DNA of 64,000 nucleotides, taken from contig CAKRYR010000001.1 of the NCBI GenBank assembly GCA_934432595.1, forward strand, positions 1 through 64,000, written 5' to 3'. A program made the translations under genes and the position numbers. The notes beneath the pieces are model-generated. The model saw nothing but the letters and a program-made list of their open reading frames with translations. It did no database searches and was not told the DNA's origin. Origin of the DNA: an uncultured Lachnospiraceae bacterium. GTDB lineage: Bacteria > Bacillota > Clostridia > Lachnospirales > Lachnospiraceae. This document shows positions 25,843 through 33,108 of this stretch, piece by piece (the stretch's first letter is position 1; every line of letters starts with the position of its first letter).

Positions 25843-26251
25843 TCTTTCTCAACTCCCTTAAATACTGTAAAACAAAATTTTTTATTCTTTTTTCTTTCTG
25901 ACTCAACCTAAAAGTACTTCCTCTTTCGTTATGTTCATATCCTAAATGAATATGTGTCATATCTTTTCCCTCTCCAGATTTAATCTTTCCATGTCCATGA
26001 TTAAAATCCATTTGCTTATAACGCATTCCATTTTCATCATGGAAAGTTATAGATTTTAGTTTTCCAAATTTATCTACTAATGCATATACTCTATAAGGTA
26101 CTCTTGATTCCATTGGTGTCCTTATACTTTCCTTTTCATTAATCTGTTTTATTATTTTTATATTACCAATTTGTTCTACCGTTCTATATGTTGTTCCATA
26201 CTCTTTTTTATTTTTATCTAATTTTTGAGTTGTTGCTCCTCTTCCTCCCGT
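25829..26251 (-). CDS. polymorphic-toxin-like domain protein, ACG start
   Basis: 140 aa from ACG (26249-26251), which shares a base with the ParB-DUF4417 stop (TAACG) and lies 10 nt after GAGGAG. Reads GGRGATTQKLDKNKKEYGTT, YRTVEQIGNIKIIKQI, VYALVDKFGKLKSITFHDEN, then His-rich FNHGHGK and THIHLGYEHNE and a helical end. This resembles small C-terminal toxin domains found on phage head proteins and other polymorphic toxins. It stands alone here. If started at the first ATG (26113) it would lose its whole first third. Nuclease activity is a guess based on the His pattern. Confidence 0.65.
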   Translation of the reverse strand, partial: TGGRGATTQKLDKNKKEYGTTYRTVEQIGNIKIIKQINEKESIRTPMESRVPYRVYALVDKFGKLKSITFHDENGMRYKQMDFNHGHGKIKSGEGKDMTHIHLGYEHNERGSTFRLSQKEKRIKNFVLQYLRELRKNGKI

Positions 26252-27309
26252 TAACCTATCACTCCTCTCATTCTATTAACCACATGATTTTTATAATAAA
26301 TTACTTTTGTTTTTCCATAATCATATTCAACCTCTCCACCATACACCAATAGTCTATTAGGAGACAATCTTCTTATCATTTCATCCATACCTTCTTTCCA
26401 AATATCAAAAGCCTTGGTATCTTGCTTTACTCCTATTGTAGATATTGATAAAGTAGACTTTTCAGGAAGTCCATCAAAACAAAAATCAAAGGTTTCCTTC
26501 TCGCACCAGGAAACTGTTGGAATAACTTTAATACCTTTTCTTTGACACATCTGACCTATTAGTCTACTTCTATATATGTTCCATATCTTCATAGCCATAG
26601 GCATTTCTTGATATAGTGAAAAATCTGGTGTAAATACACACTGATATTTCTTCATCTTGTCAATATATATATCGGGAGATTGCCACACTCTTTCAAACTG
26701 ATAATCATCAATATAAAAATGTATGCCAACATTTGTATTCTTGGTAGATAACATTTGATTAAAACCTATAATATCATCTGGTATATAATTACAAGGATCT
26801 AATGTTGGCATTTGATAATATCCTATACTTTCTATACTATCAAATTCTCTAAGATTATAATTGTTAACAGTTCTTTCTCTTTCATCCCCAAAGTATCCAC
26901 TATCTTTAAACTCTTTATCCTCATTATGTTCATCATCATCAAATTTAACTTCAAAATCAAATTCTCCCATATCTATATCAGTTATGTCCGCTAGTTCTTC
27001 CTGAAGAATATCAGAGTTATATCCTGTATTCATAGTTAGTTTATTATGTACTAATATATAGCCTTTCTTCTGCTGCTCATTCATATGTGATAGCCTAATA
27101 CACTCACACTCTGTATATCCCAATTCTTTTAATGCAAAAAATCTTCCATGACCTTCTATTATCACATTATTCTCATCTATTGCTAAAGGATCATTAAATC
27201 CAAATTCTATTATTGATTTCTTAATCTGCTGCACCTGCTCCTTTGGATGCTCTTTTGCATTATTCTCATATGGTTTTATATCTGCTAACTTGATTATCTC
27301 TATCTTCGT
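26251..27309 (-). CDS. ParB-like domain plus DUF4417 protein, ACG start
   Basis: 352 aa from ACG (27307-27309), 7 nt after AAAGGAAG. Residues 1-95 form a ParB/sulfiredoxin-like domain (KIEIIKLADIKPYENNAKEH, then VIIEGHGRFFALKELGY). Residues about 170-350 match DUF4417 (TPDFSLYQEMPMAM, NIYRSRLIGQMCQRKGIKVI, PTVSWCEKETFDFCFDG). The first conventional start (GTG 27234) would delete the first conserved strand and LKPYE-like motif. Such proteins are common before terminase genes. They may act on DNA or nucleotides, but the role is unproven. It opens the ACG-using late operon. Confidence 0.8.
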   Translation of the reverse strand, partial: TKIEIIKLADIKPYENNAKEHPKEQVQQIKKSIIEFGFNDPLAIDENNVIIEGHGRFFALKELGYTECECIRLSHMNEQQKKGYILVHNKLTMNTGYNSDILQEELADITDIDMGEFDFEVKFDDDEHNEDKEFKDSGYFGDERERTVNNYNLREFDSIESIGYYQMPTLDPCNYIPDDIIGFNQMLSTKNTNVGIHFYIDDYQFERVWQSPDIYIDKMKKYQCVFTPDFSLYQEMPMAMKIWNIYRSRLIGQMCQRKGIKVIPTVSWCEKETFDFCFDGLPEKSTLSISTIGVKQDTKAFDIWKEGMDEMIRRLSPNRLLVYGGEVEYDYGKTKVIYYKNHVVNRMRGVIG

Positions 27310-27339
27310 TCTAAATCTTCCTTTACTAATATTTTACCA

Positions 27340-27714
27340 CTATTCTAATAAACTTGCATAGGTAGTTGTGAATTCAGCTAAAGCCTCGCTATGCATCTGA
27401 ATAATCCATTGATATGTATAATTCATTTCTTTTGCTATCAATGAAAAACTCTTTAATTCCACATATTTTTTATATAACACTTTTTGATAATTTGTCTTAG
27501 ATAAGCCTTGTATTTCATTTATTATCTGGTCTCTTGTAAATACAAATAATTCTATATCTGAATTAATCTGTGTAGCAAGACTAGATATTTTATCTTTCAA
27601 AGCTTTATCATCAATATAACTAGAAATCTTAATACATTCATCTTTCTCTTGAAACTTTTGCTTAATACTTACATCAAGCTTTTCTATCTGTTCTAAATAG
27701 TCAAGTACCTTCAT
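27340..27714 (-). CDS. sigma-70-like late regulator (DUF1492/ArpU/RinA-like)
   Basis: 124 aa. Helical N-terminus and a sigma region 4-like C-terminus (YQKVLYKKYVELKSFSLIAK, EMNYTYQWIIQMHSEALAEF). Proteins of this type sit just before terminase genes in Firmicute phages and switch on late transcription. The ATG at 27714 follows AGGTGACATTT. The gene uses ATG although its downstream neighbour uses ACG, so the regulator is readable by normal initiation. Activation of the late promoter is inferred from family and position. Confidence 0.75.
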   Translation of the reverse strand: MKVLDYLEQIEKLDVSIKQKFQEKDECIKISSYIDDKALKDKISSLATQINSDIELFVFTRDQIINEIQGLSKTNYQKVLYKKYVELKSFSLIAKEMNYTYQWIIQMHSEALAEFTTTYASLLE

Positions 27715-27786
27715 AAATGTCACCTTGCCTTTCCAGTTTATTATTTACTTGTGTTATAACTTCCAAATTAGCTATACAACTGCTGC

Positions 27787-28527
27787 CTATTCCAACCACT
27801 TATTCTCTAATGCACAAAATACATATACTACAATTCCTATTAGCAGCACCCAACAAATCCAAAATAAAATTATATTTTCATCAAAACTCAATACAATATT
27901 CATTGTCTGTTCGATAGTTGAGTTATTGTAAAAATTCAAATTATCCATAGTATTATTTTTTAGATTACAAAATGATGTTCCCTTTGTTCCTTTATATCCA
28001 TAGTAAACATATCTTATATCTGAATCCCATTTTTTATATTTTGTCTTAATATGGGAAGTATTAACTACTTTCTTAAATACTTTGTAATCAAATATTTCTC
28101 CACAGAATTTAACTCTTTTACTATGTTTTATTTCTGAATCTATCTCATCCCAACTGTAATAAGTCTCTGTATATGTTTCAGTATTGCCTTCATCATCAGT
28201 CCTGGTCTTCACTTCAGTATGCTTAGTATACTCTTCAGTAATTTTCGTTACATATATGTACTTGCCACCTATTTCCTCAAAGGTAACTACATCATCATAT
28301 GTTAATTTGCCATATACTAACGCATTTCCAACATTGGTTCTCATTCCATAAATAAATAATTCTGTATCATTATCTATTTTTACAGCCTTATTATATTGAT
28401 CAGCTTCATCTATACTAGCTTCATAGATTTTATTTGATATAAATATTCCCAGTATAACCATAAGTGCAATTATGGTTATACTAGCTATAACTTCTCTTTT
28501 AGTAATCTCTATTCCATCTATTATCAT
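27787..28527 (-). CDS. two-TM membrane protein of the LemA operon
   Basis: 246 aa with one hydrophobic helix near the N-terminus (VIASITIIALMVILGIFIS) and one at the C-terminus (IILFWICWVLLIGIVVYVFC), separated by about 180 residues of extracytoplasmic beta-rich sequence. ATG 28527 overlaps the end of the LemA gene region with GGAGAATAATTCT upstream. I do not recognise the family, though membrane proteins of similar topology often accompany lemA. Possibly acts on the host envelope during infection or lysogeny. Confidence 0.6.
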   Translation of the reverse strand: MIIDGIEITKREVIASITIIALMVILGIFISNKIYEASIDEADQYNKAVKIDNDTELFIYGMRTNVGNALVYGKLTYDDVVTFEEIGGKYIYVTKITEEYTKHTEVKTRTDDEGNTETYTETYYSWDEIDSEIKHSKRVKFCGEIFDYKVFKKVVNTSHIKTKYKKWDSDIRYVYYGYKGTKGTSFCNLKNNTMDNLNFYNNSTIEQTMNIVLSFDENIILFWICWVLLIGIVVYVFCALENKWLE

Positions 28528-28531
28528 AGAA

Positions 28532-29092
28532 TTATTCTCCAAATAAATTTGTAGGTGCATCCTCTGACGCATTTTCATATTCTAAATATTTATACTCTTT
28601 AGGCTCATAACCTAACATGTCCAATATTGCACTATTGATTGATTTTCTCACATATCTGTTATATATCTTGATTTTCTCATTATAATTACTTCTATGCTGT
28701 GCAATTAAATTTTCTGTAATACTAAGTTCATTCATCAAATTCTTATAATTAGTATTAGATTTTAGTTCTGGATAAGCTTCAGATACTGCCTCAACCATTG
28801 TTGTAATTTTCTCTGCAGTATCATCACTATTACTTCTTGAATCTGCTATAGCTTTAATAGTCTCATACTCATGTTTATCATATTGTTTAACACAATCCAC
28901 TAAATTACCAATTAAATCTTGTCTACGTTTCTCTTGAACATTAATATCTGACTTTGCAGCTTCTACACCTTCTTCATATCCAACAGCTATATCCTTCTTG
29001 GATATAAATCCTAATACAACTGCTGCACATATTGCTATTATTCCTATTACAATTATTAACGTTAATTTTACTTTGCTTATCTGGTTACTCAT
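28532..29092 (-). CDS. LemA-like membrane protein
   Basis: 186 aa. One N-terminal membrane helix (LTLIIVIGIIAICAAVVLGF), then a helical domain with NVQEKRRQDLIGNLVDCVKQ and NELSITENLIAQHRSNYNEK, the LemA signature. LemA proteins are helical bundles tethered to the outer face of the membrane. Function unclear. A phage-encoded copy next to the Rep gene and between two other membrane genes is unusual. ATG at 29092 directly follows the upstream stop. Confidence 0.8.
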   Translation of the reverse strand: MSNQISKVKLTLIIVIGIIAICAAVVLGFISKKDIAVGYEEGVEAAKSDINVQEKRRQDLIGNLVDCVKQYDKHEYETIKAIADSRSNSDDTAEKITTMVEAVSEAYPELKSNTNYKNLMNELSITENLIAQHRSNYNEKIKIYNRYVRKSINSAILDMLGYEPKEYKYLEYENASEDAPTNLFGE

Positions 29093-29413
29093 TTACTGTT
29101 CCTCTCTTTCCTCTTCATCTTTCTTTAATTCATTCTCTAAATTCTCTTCAAGCTCTGTTAAAACTTGTTGTATATTCTCAAAATAATCTTCATAATTCTT
29201 TCTCCAGAACATATGCATATTTTTCTCAAACTCATACATGTTCTTCTCTTTTAAATACATAATAACCAATGTAAATATAGCTATAAAAAATATGCTGCAT
29301 ACTACATCATCTGCATTATCTATCTTCAAGAACATTCTACATAATACCCATATTAGTATCATTAATACTAATCTCTTTAATATCTCTTCCCATACATTTA
29401 TTTCTTTCTTCAT
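29093..29413 (-). CDS. two-TM small membrane protein before LemA
   Basis: 106 aa with two membrane helices (LVLMILIWVLCRMFLKI and VCSIFFIAIFTLVIMYL) and a long acidic coiled-coil tail. ATG 29413, 6 nt after AAAGGAGAGG. First gene of a three-gene membrane operon. Family not recognised. Confidence 0.6.
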   Translation of the reverse strand: MKKEINVWEEILKRLVLMILIWVLCRMFLKIDNADDVVCSIFFIAIFTLVIMYLKEKNMYEFEKNMHMFWRKNYEDYFENIQQVLTELEENLENELKKDEEEREEQ

Positions 29414-29430
29414 GTCCTCTCCTTTCATCT

Positions 29431-29456
29431 ACCATTTTGTTATCATCAACAAAATG
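29431..29456. promoter_or_regulatory. perfect 10-bp palindrome upstream of the LemA operon
   Basis: Arms CCATTTTGTT and AACAAAATGG with a six-base spacer. No T run follows in either direction, so an operator or RNA hairpin is more likely than a terminator. Confidence 0.4.
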
Positions 29457-29483
29457 GTTTCCTCTTCCCCTACTGCTGCCATT

Positions 29484-29570
29484 TTAAGCAGCAATAGGAA
29501 ATAATATTATGCCTATTGTGATATGTAGGCTACAAGCTAAAGTCATTACTTTTATCCTTATTTTTGTCAT
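29484..29570 (-). CDS. possible 28-aa hydrophobic peptide
   Basis: ATG 29570 preceded by a weak GGTGAAGTA. Reads MTKIRIKVMTLACSLHITIG, then IILFPIAA. Basic start and hydrophobic core could form a membrane peptide. It fills the gap between rep and the LemA operon. Very short, low certainty. Confidence 0.3.
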   Translation of the reverse strand: MTKIRIKVMTLACSLHITIGIILFPIAA

Positions 29571-29580
29571 TACTTCACCA

Positions 29581-30444
29581 TCAACACCTCCACTTCCTTA
29601 ATCTCATTCTTGCTTGTATATACCATTTAGCATTGAAGTCATTGTAGTAACAATTTGCATCTGAAAATATATACTCTGGATATGTCTTCTCCATATAATC
29701 TTTAATACAATTATTGTTTTTTACCATTTCATCAGCCTTATTTTTCTTAAACTTATAATGATTTTTCCTATGTGTTACTTTCTCCAAGTTCGTAGATGAA
29801 CTCCAACGTCTTTCATATTTATCCTTATTTTCTTTTAATGAAATATATTTAGCTAAACCTATAATGCCATTCTCATCCTTTTGAATTTTTCTAGTATTAT
29901 TTCTACCCCCACATTTCCATTTTTCTTCTAACTCATCCATAGTAAGTCCACATTTAATAATTAAATGATGATGATATCTAGTCTTAGTGGTCTCTGAATA
30001 CTCTGTTATGTATACGTATTTAGCATTTGGCAAGCCTTTTTTCTTTAATCTGTAATTCACCCTCTTTATATAATTTCCTATATTCCTTTTTGCCTTCTCC
30101 ATATCCTTAGGCAAATGCTCTTTATCATAAGTTAATGTAGCCCATATATCCCCATTATCAAAATTCTTCTCTATTAACCTTCTTAGATACTTTCTTGAGT
30201 TTCTATCATTTAAATCCTTCTGTGCTTTTTTATTCTTTTTTCTAAACTGTTCTGGCACATCACTTGCCTTGCTGAACTCTGGATATATCTCTATTTCTAA
30301 TTGGTCTTTTAACTTATATTCCTTACATGCATATACACACTTATGTGGTTGCTTTAGTATCTGTTCCACCATCCATTCATCTAACATACTTGTACTGTTG
30401 GCGAACATACTATCATAATCATAATCTATGTACTTTCTTCTCAT
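29581..30444 (-). CDS. HUH endonuclease, rolling-circle replication initiator
   Basis: 287 aa. Rep motif 1 is WATLTYDKEHLP (101-112), the metal-binding HUH motif is RYHHHLII (His158-160), and the catalytic tyrosine is Y200 in GLAKYISLKENK. These three motifs define single-strand nicking replication proteins of plasmids and ssDNA viruses. In this prophage there is no visible helicase-loader, primase or SSB, so this Rep is the best candidate for phage replication. ATG 30444 after GAGGAAAG. A large imperfect inverted repeat lies just upstream (30515-30593) and could contain the nick site. Confidence 0.85.
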   Translation of the reverse strand: MRRKYIDYDYDSMFANSTSMLDEWMVEQILKQPHKCVYACKEYKLKDQLEIEIYPEFSKASDVPEQFRKKNKKAQKDLNDRNSRKYLRRLIEKNFDNGDIWATLTYDKEHLPKDMEKAKRNIGNYIKRVNYRLKKKGLPNAKYVYITEYSETTKTRYHHHLIIKCGLTMDELEEKWKCGGRNNTRKIQKDENGIIGLAKYISLKENKDKYERRWSSSTNLEKVTHRKNHYKFKKNKADEMVKNNNCIKDYMEKTYPEYIFSDANCYYNDFNAKWYIQARMRLRKWRC

Positions 30445-30514
30445 CTTGCTTTCCTCATCATATGTTATTTTAATAAAAAATTATTGCCTTTTTCGTTGAG
30501 TTGTTAATATATAT

Positions 30515-30593
30515 TACGAGGACGAGAAAAAGCTAAAATTCCTTTTAAATAAAAGGTTTCTTATGCTATTTTTTCTTGATTTTATACCTCGTA
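30515..30593. other. large imperfect inverted repeat, candidate replication origin
   Basis: Outer arms TACGAGG (30515-30521) and CCTCGTA (30587-30593), A/T-rich partly paired middle arms, and a central perfect hairpin CCTTTTAAATAAAAGG (30541-30556). It lies upstream of the HUH Rep gene, the usual place for a double-strand origin. It may alternatively be the rep leader RNA. Confidence 0.5.
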
Positions 30594-30642
30594 TTTGATA
30601 TACTATTTATGGGTACTTTCGTATCCTTATCATATGTTGAAA

Positions 30643-30680
30643 AATAAATCCGTTGGTGGTGCAATGGGTTTATTTTTTTG
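30643..30680 (-). terminator. terminator overlapping the end of the zinc-finger gene
   Basis: Leftward it reads AAATAAACCC, a loop, GGATTTATTT and then a T run. The arms pair with one mismatch. It separates the upstream early transcript from rep, implying that rep has its own promoter between about 30450 and 30640. Confidence 0.55.
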
Positions 30681-30831
30681 TGTCAAAATTGAACCTCAAT
30701 TGATTGTTTTTGTTACTCGAAACTAACAATTCATACTTTCTGGCCAACCTCTCCCTTTTAGAGTTACAGGTGCATCTTTCTCCAGGATCTAAATTGGACC
30801 CACATTTATCACACACTCTAAAATATGCCAT
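30670..30831 (-). CDS. 53-aa zinc-finger-like protein
   Basis: Starts MAYFRVCDKCGSNLDPGERC and continues TC, giving CxxC...CxC, a typical short phage zinc ribbon. The rest is a basic helix. ATG 30831 with AGGGATAGTA upstream. The stop lies inside a terminator hairpin. DNA or RNA binding is plausible but unproven. Confidence 0.7.
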   Translation of the reverse strand: MAYFRVCDKCGSNLDPGERCTCNSKRERLARKYELLVSSNKNNQLRFNFDTKK

Positions 30832-30894
30832 TACTATCCCTCTTTTCTTAACTTCCTCAAAAAAATGAGGGCATACAAGCCCTCATATCAGTCC

Positions 30895-31086
30895 TTATAT
30901 TCTTCTTATCTGCCCCTTAATTATCCAATTAATAAAACCAAATAATGAATTAATAATTATGTCATGCATACATTGTTTAAATGTAATCATATCTGCCTCA
31001 TACATACCTACAGAAAATACACTCAACACATACAATATCACCATAATTACATTTAATAACTTACACATAGTATCTCTTGTCATCAT
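30895..31086 (-). CDS. 63-aa small membrane protein
   Basis: Two hydrophobic helices (VIMVILYVLSVFSVGMY and IIINSLFGFINWIIKG) with a basic end. ATG 31086 with AGGAGTTACTT upstream. It lies between the XRE regulator and the zinc-finger gene. Family not recognised. Confidence 0.55.
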   Translation of the reverse strand: MMTRDTMCKLLNVIMVILYVLSVFSVGMYEADMITFKQCMHDIIINSLFGFINWIIKGQIRRI

Positions 31087-31104
31087 AAGTAACTCCTTCT
31101 AGTG

Positions 31105-31320
31105 CTACTTATCTACAACCTCTTCTGCTCCTAGCACAAGTTGTACACCAAGAGCCTTCAATATCTTATCTGTGCATATTAGTGTTGGAATTCTAACACC
31201 ACTTTCCCAATATACAATTGCCCTACTCGTAACTCCTGCCATTTTGGCTAATCCCCTAATCGATATTCCCTTTTTTATACGTTCTTCTCTTAAATAATTT
31301 CCAATTTGTAACAAATCCAT
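31105..31320 (-). CDS. XRE-family helix-turn-helix regulator
   Basis: 71 aa. HTH at residues 19-48 (KGISIRGLAKMAGVTSRAIV, YWESG). ATG 31320, 9 nt after AGGAG. It is divergent from the YjzC-like gene. The shared 81-bp gap contains an inverted repeat that is likely its operator. A Cro-like or accessory regulator of the early region. Confidence 0.8.
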   Translation of the reverse strand: MDLLQIGNYLREERIKKGISIRGLAKMAGVTSRAIVYWESGVRIPTLICTDKILKALGVQLVLGAEEVVDK

Positions 31321-31343
31321 TGACAAAATCTCCTAATTTTTTT

Positions 31344-31380
31344 ACAATATATTGTGTCGAATATTTATTCTACACAATAT
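31344..31380. promoter_or_regulatory. operator-like inverted repeats between XRE and YjzC-like genes
   Basis: A perfect 12-bp palindrome ACAATATATTGT (31344-31355) overlaps a 9-bp inverted repeat ATATTGTGT (31349-31357) / ACACAATAT (31372-31380). Position between divergent genes suggests binding by the XRE protein. Confidence 0.6.
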
Positions 31381-31401
31381 ATACGAAAGGAAGGTGTTAA
31401 A

Positions 31402-31566
31402 ATGGGAAATCTAATTAAGCCTGGTACTGATAATATGCCACGAGGTACATATGTGGAAGTTGGACCTCGTGGTGGACAAATACCTGGTGGACGTGTTGTC
31501 AATATTGATCCTGGTGACAGACTACCACCTACTCAAAAACCTAATCGTAATTGGGTAAAACGTTAA
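31402..31566 (+). CDS. YjzC-like small protein
   Basis: 54 aa. Reads MGNLIKPGTDNMPRGTYVEV, GPRGGQ, then NIDPGDRLPPTQKPNRNWVK, matching the YjzC family (GPRGG and EPGDRLPPTQKPG). Start ATG 31402 with AAAGGAAGGTG upstream. An in-frame extension to 31354 lacks a site and would cover the operator. It is the only rightward gene in this stretch, so it is controlled separately, perhaps expressed in the lysogen. Function of the family is unknown. Confidence 0.75.
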   Translation: MGNLIKPGTDNMPRGTYVEVGPRGGQIPGGRVVNIDPGDRLPPTQKPNRNWVKR

Positions 31567-31624
31567 CAAGTTATTTATAAGAGTCACTATAATGTGTTTA
31601 GGCATTATAGTGGCTTTTGTAATT

Positions 31625-31747
31625 TTACTTACTAATTCTTATTCTTCTCCTTGAAAAGCATATAGTTTTTCCAAAAATATTAATCTGAAGCCATGCTTCT
31701 ACATATTTTTTCCCATTTTCTATATAACATGTAATATAATGATGCAT
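31625..31747 (-). CDS. 40-aa small phage protein
   Basis: Starts ATG 31747 with GGAGG 8 nt upstream, right after the stop of the 58-aa gene. Reads MHHYITCYIENGKKYVEAWL, then QINIFGKTICFSRRRIRIS. This pattern (EAWLQINxFGK) recurs in small Firmicute phage proteins. Beta-rich, function unknown. Confidence 0.6.
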   Translation of the reverse strand: MHHYITCYIENGKKYVEAWLQINIFGKTICFSRRRIRISK

Positions 31748-31759
31748 TTACTCATCCTC

Positions 31760-31936
31760 CTAAACACTCCTACATTGTTCCTTATGTGCTGTATAATTAA
31801 AACCTGGATAATCAATAAATAAAAAATCATCTGCTACTCTAGTTACTTCTCCTACGTACTCAACCAATGGTTTACCATTAACTTTCAACTTAACACCATT
31901 GTCTACTCGTACCTTATCTCCTACTTGAAACTTCAT
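31760..31936 (-). CDS. 58-aa SH3/KOW-like protein
   Basis: ATG 31936 after GGGGGAAGATT. Reads MKFQVGDKVRVDNGVKLKVN, then GEVTRVADDFLFIDYPGF, a small beta-barrel pattern. Common in phage early operons. Partner unknown. Confidence 0.6.
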   Translation of the reverse strand: MKFQVGDKVRVDNGVKLKVNGKPLVEYVGEVTRVADDFLFIDYPGFNYTAHKEQCRSV

Positions 31937-31949
31937 AATCTTCCCCCTC

Positions 31950-32144
31950 TCACATAGGTACCTTAATGCCTGTATGTTCTGTAAATTTAGCTGGGCTTAT
32001 GTAATATGTCCATTTACTACTAGATTTCACAGCATATCCAAATGGCAATATACCTCTTTGGAGACCAATTCTAATAAACTGTTGAGACACATTCATTAAT
32101 TCTGCTGCTTCTTTAGTTGTTAATCTATTCTTCATTTCATCCAT
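31950..32144 (-). CDS. xis: excisionase-like HTH protein
   Basis: 64 aa. MerR/excisionase-type helix-turn-helix (LTTKEAAELMNVSQQFIRIG, then LQRGILPFGYAVKSSSKW). ATG 32144 with GGAGGTTAGAAT upstream. Candidate Xis acting with the tyrosine integrase at the repeated arm sites, but such small HTH proteins may also be transcription regulators. The symbol is tentative. Confidence 0.6.
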   Translation of the reverse strand: MDEMKNRLTTKEAAELMNVSQQFIRIGLQRGILPFGYAVKSSSKWTYYISPAKFTEHTGIKVPM

Positions 32145-32171
32145 ATTCTAACCTCCAGCTTCACTTAACTG

Positions 32172-32552
32172 TTAAATACTACTAACTTCTTTCTTCAGCT
32201 TATCGCTTATTACTGGTAACAATAATCTTGGTACTGTCCACGTATGTAACCTTGTAGGCGCATTAATTATCTTAATGAGCATAAAGGTGTATACATCCTT
32301 TGCAGTCATATCATCAAAATTAGATTTGCCCACATACTTATCACATGCTATTCCATTTGCCCTAGAATATACATTGGTACATCTACATTTATCTGCAACT
32401 AAATGTATCTTATCCGTTATATCCTGGGTAAATTCAAATTCTTTATTAGGCTCTGTTTCAGACATATCTAATAATTCTATGACTAGCTCATCAATAGACT
32501 TTTCTTTTTCTGTTGGTTCTACAACAACTGCTGCCTTATCTTTACTTTCCAT
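32172..32552 (-). CDS. unknown 126-aa early protein
   Basis: Chosen ATG 32552 follows GTAGGAG by 8 nt, just after the upstream stop. An in-frame ATG at 32585 would overlap the previous gene without a better site. Acidic N-terminus, then a helix-rich domain with three Cys (KCRCTNVYSRANGIACDKYV) and a hydrophobic end. No family recognised. Confidence 0.55.
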   Translation of the reverse strand: MESKDKAAVVVEPTEKEKSIDELVIELLDMSETEPNKEFEFTQDITDKIHLVADKCRCTNVYSRANGIACDKYVGKSNFDDMTAKDVYTFMLIKIINAPTRLHTWTVPRLLLPVISDKLKKEVSSI

Positions 32553-32556
32553 ACCA

Positions 32557-33057
32557 TTAACTCCTACAGCTCTCTTTATAGCCATTCCATAGATTATCTA
32601 TTACTTTTTTTAATCCTTTATCTATAACATATTGAGGTACTCTATCTCCAGCTTGTTTCTCAATCTTTTCCCTCAATTGTTTATCTGCCCTCTTTCTAAA
32701 CTCTTTCTCATCCAACCCTCTTTCCATATAAAAATCTGTGCATATTACTTCACTTTTTATATTAGGAATATTAGTCTTTTGTTTACAAAACATTTCAACA
32801 ACTTCTGATGTTCCTCTTCCTATAATTTTTAATTCCTCTAAAGCTTCAAAAAATCTTAATACCTTCTTTTTCTCTTTTTTATCACCAAGAACCATTATGT
32901 CTATCTTTTCTGTTAATATTTCATCAAATTTAGGACAAATGACATATATTCTTTTATCAAGGTTTACAATATCCTTAAATTTTTCAATCATTTCTTGAAA
33001 CTCTTCTCCCCTTTCACCTTTTCCATGACTTACTACGTTTACAATTGTTTTGCTCAT
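32557..33057 (-). CDS. unknown 166-aa early protein
   Basis: ATG 33057 with AAAGGA 10 nt upstream. An alternative ATG at 33084 has no site. Alpha/beta pattern: TIVNVVSHGKGERGEEFQEM, then KRIYVICPKFDEIL and IDIMVLGDKKEKKKVLRFFE. Strand-loop-helix alternation could suggest a Rossmann-like fold, but no nucleotide-binding motif is clear. Unknown function. Confidence 0.55.
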   Translation of the reverse strand: MSKTIVNVVSHGKGERGEEFQEMIEKFKDIVNLDKRIYVICPKFDEILTEKIDIMVLGDKKEKKKVLRFFEALEELKIIGRGTSEVVEMFCKQKTNIPNIKSEVICTDFYMERGLDEKEFRKRADKQLREKIEKQAGDRVPQYVIDKGLKKVIDNLWNGYKESCRS

Positions 33058-33108
33058 AATTAAACTATCCTTTCTTTCTAACATAATTTTTATCTATATA
33101 GGCTTTGC

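Noticed and set aside
7609..27309. Idea that ACG starts are sequencing or base-calling errors for ATG
   Set aside because: Only late prophage genes are affected, in varied contexts, host and early phage genes are normal, and a CGU tRNA is present in the same operon. Still worth checking in the raw reads.
25829..27309. Frameshifted fusion of ParB-DUF4417 with the toxin-like domain
   Set aside because: An ACG in TAACG overlap with a good ribosome binding site explains the second gene without a frameshift.
27300..27345. Readthrough joining the sigma-like regulator and ParB gene (same frame, TAG-TGG-TAA between)
   Set aside because: Two stops in three codons and a proper ribosome binding site with ACG downstream make separate genes more likely.
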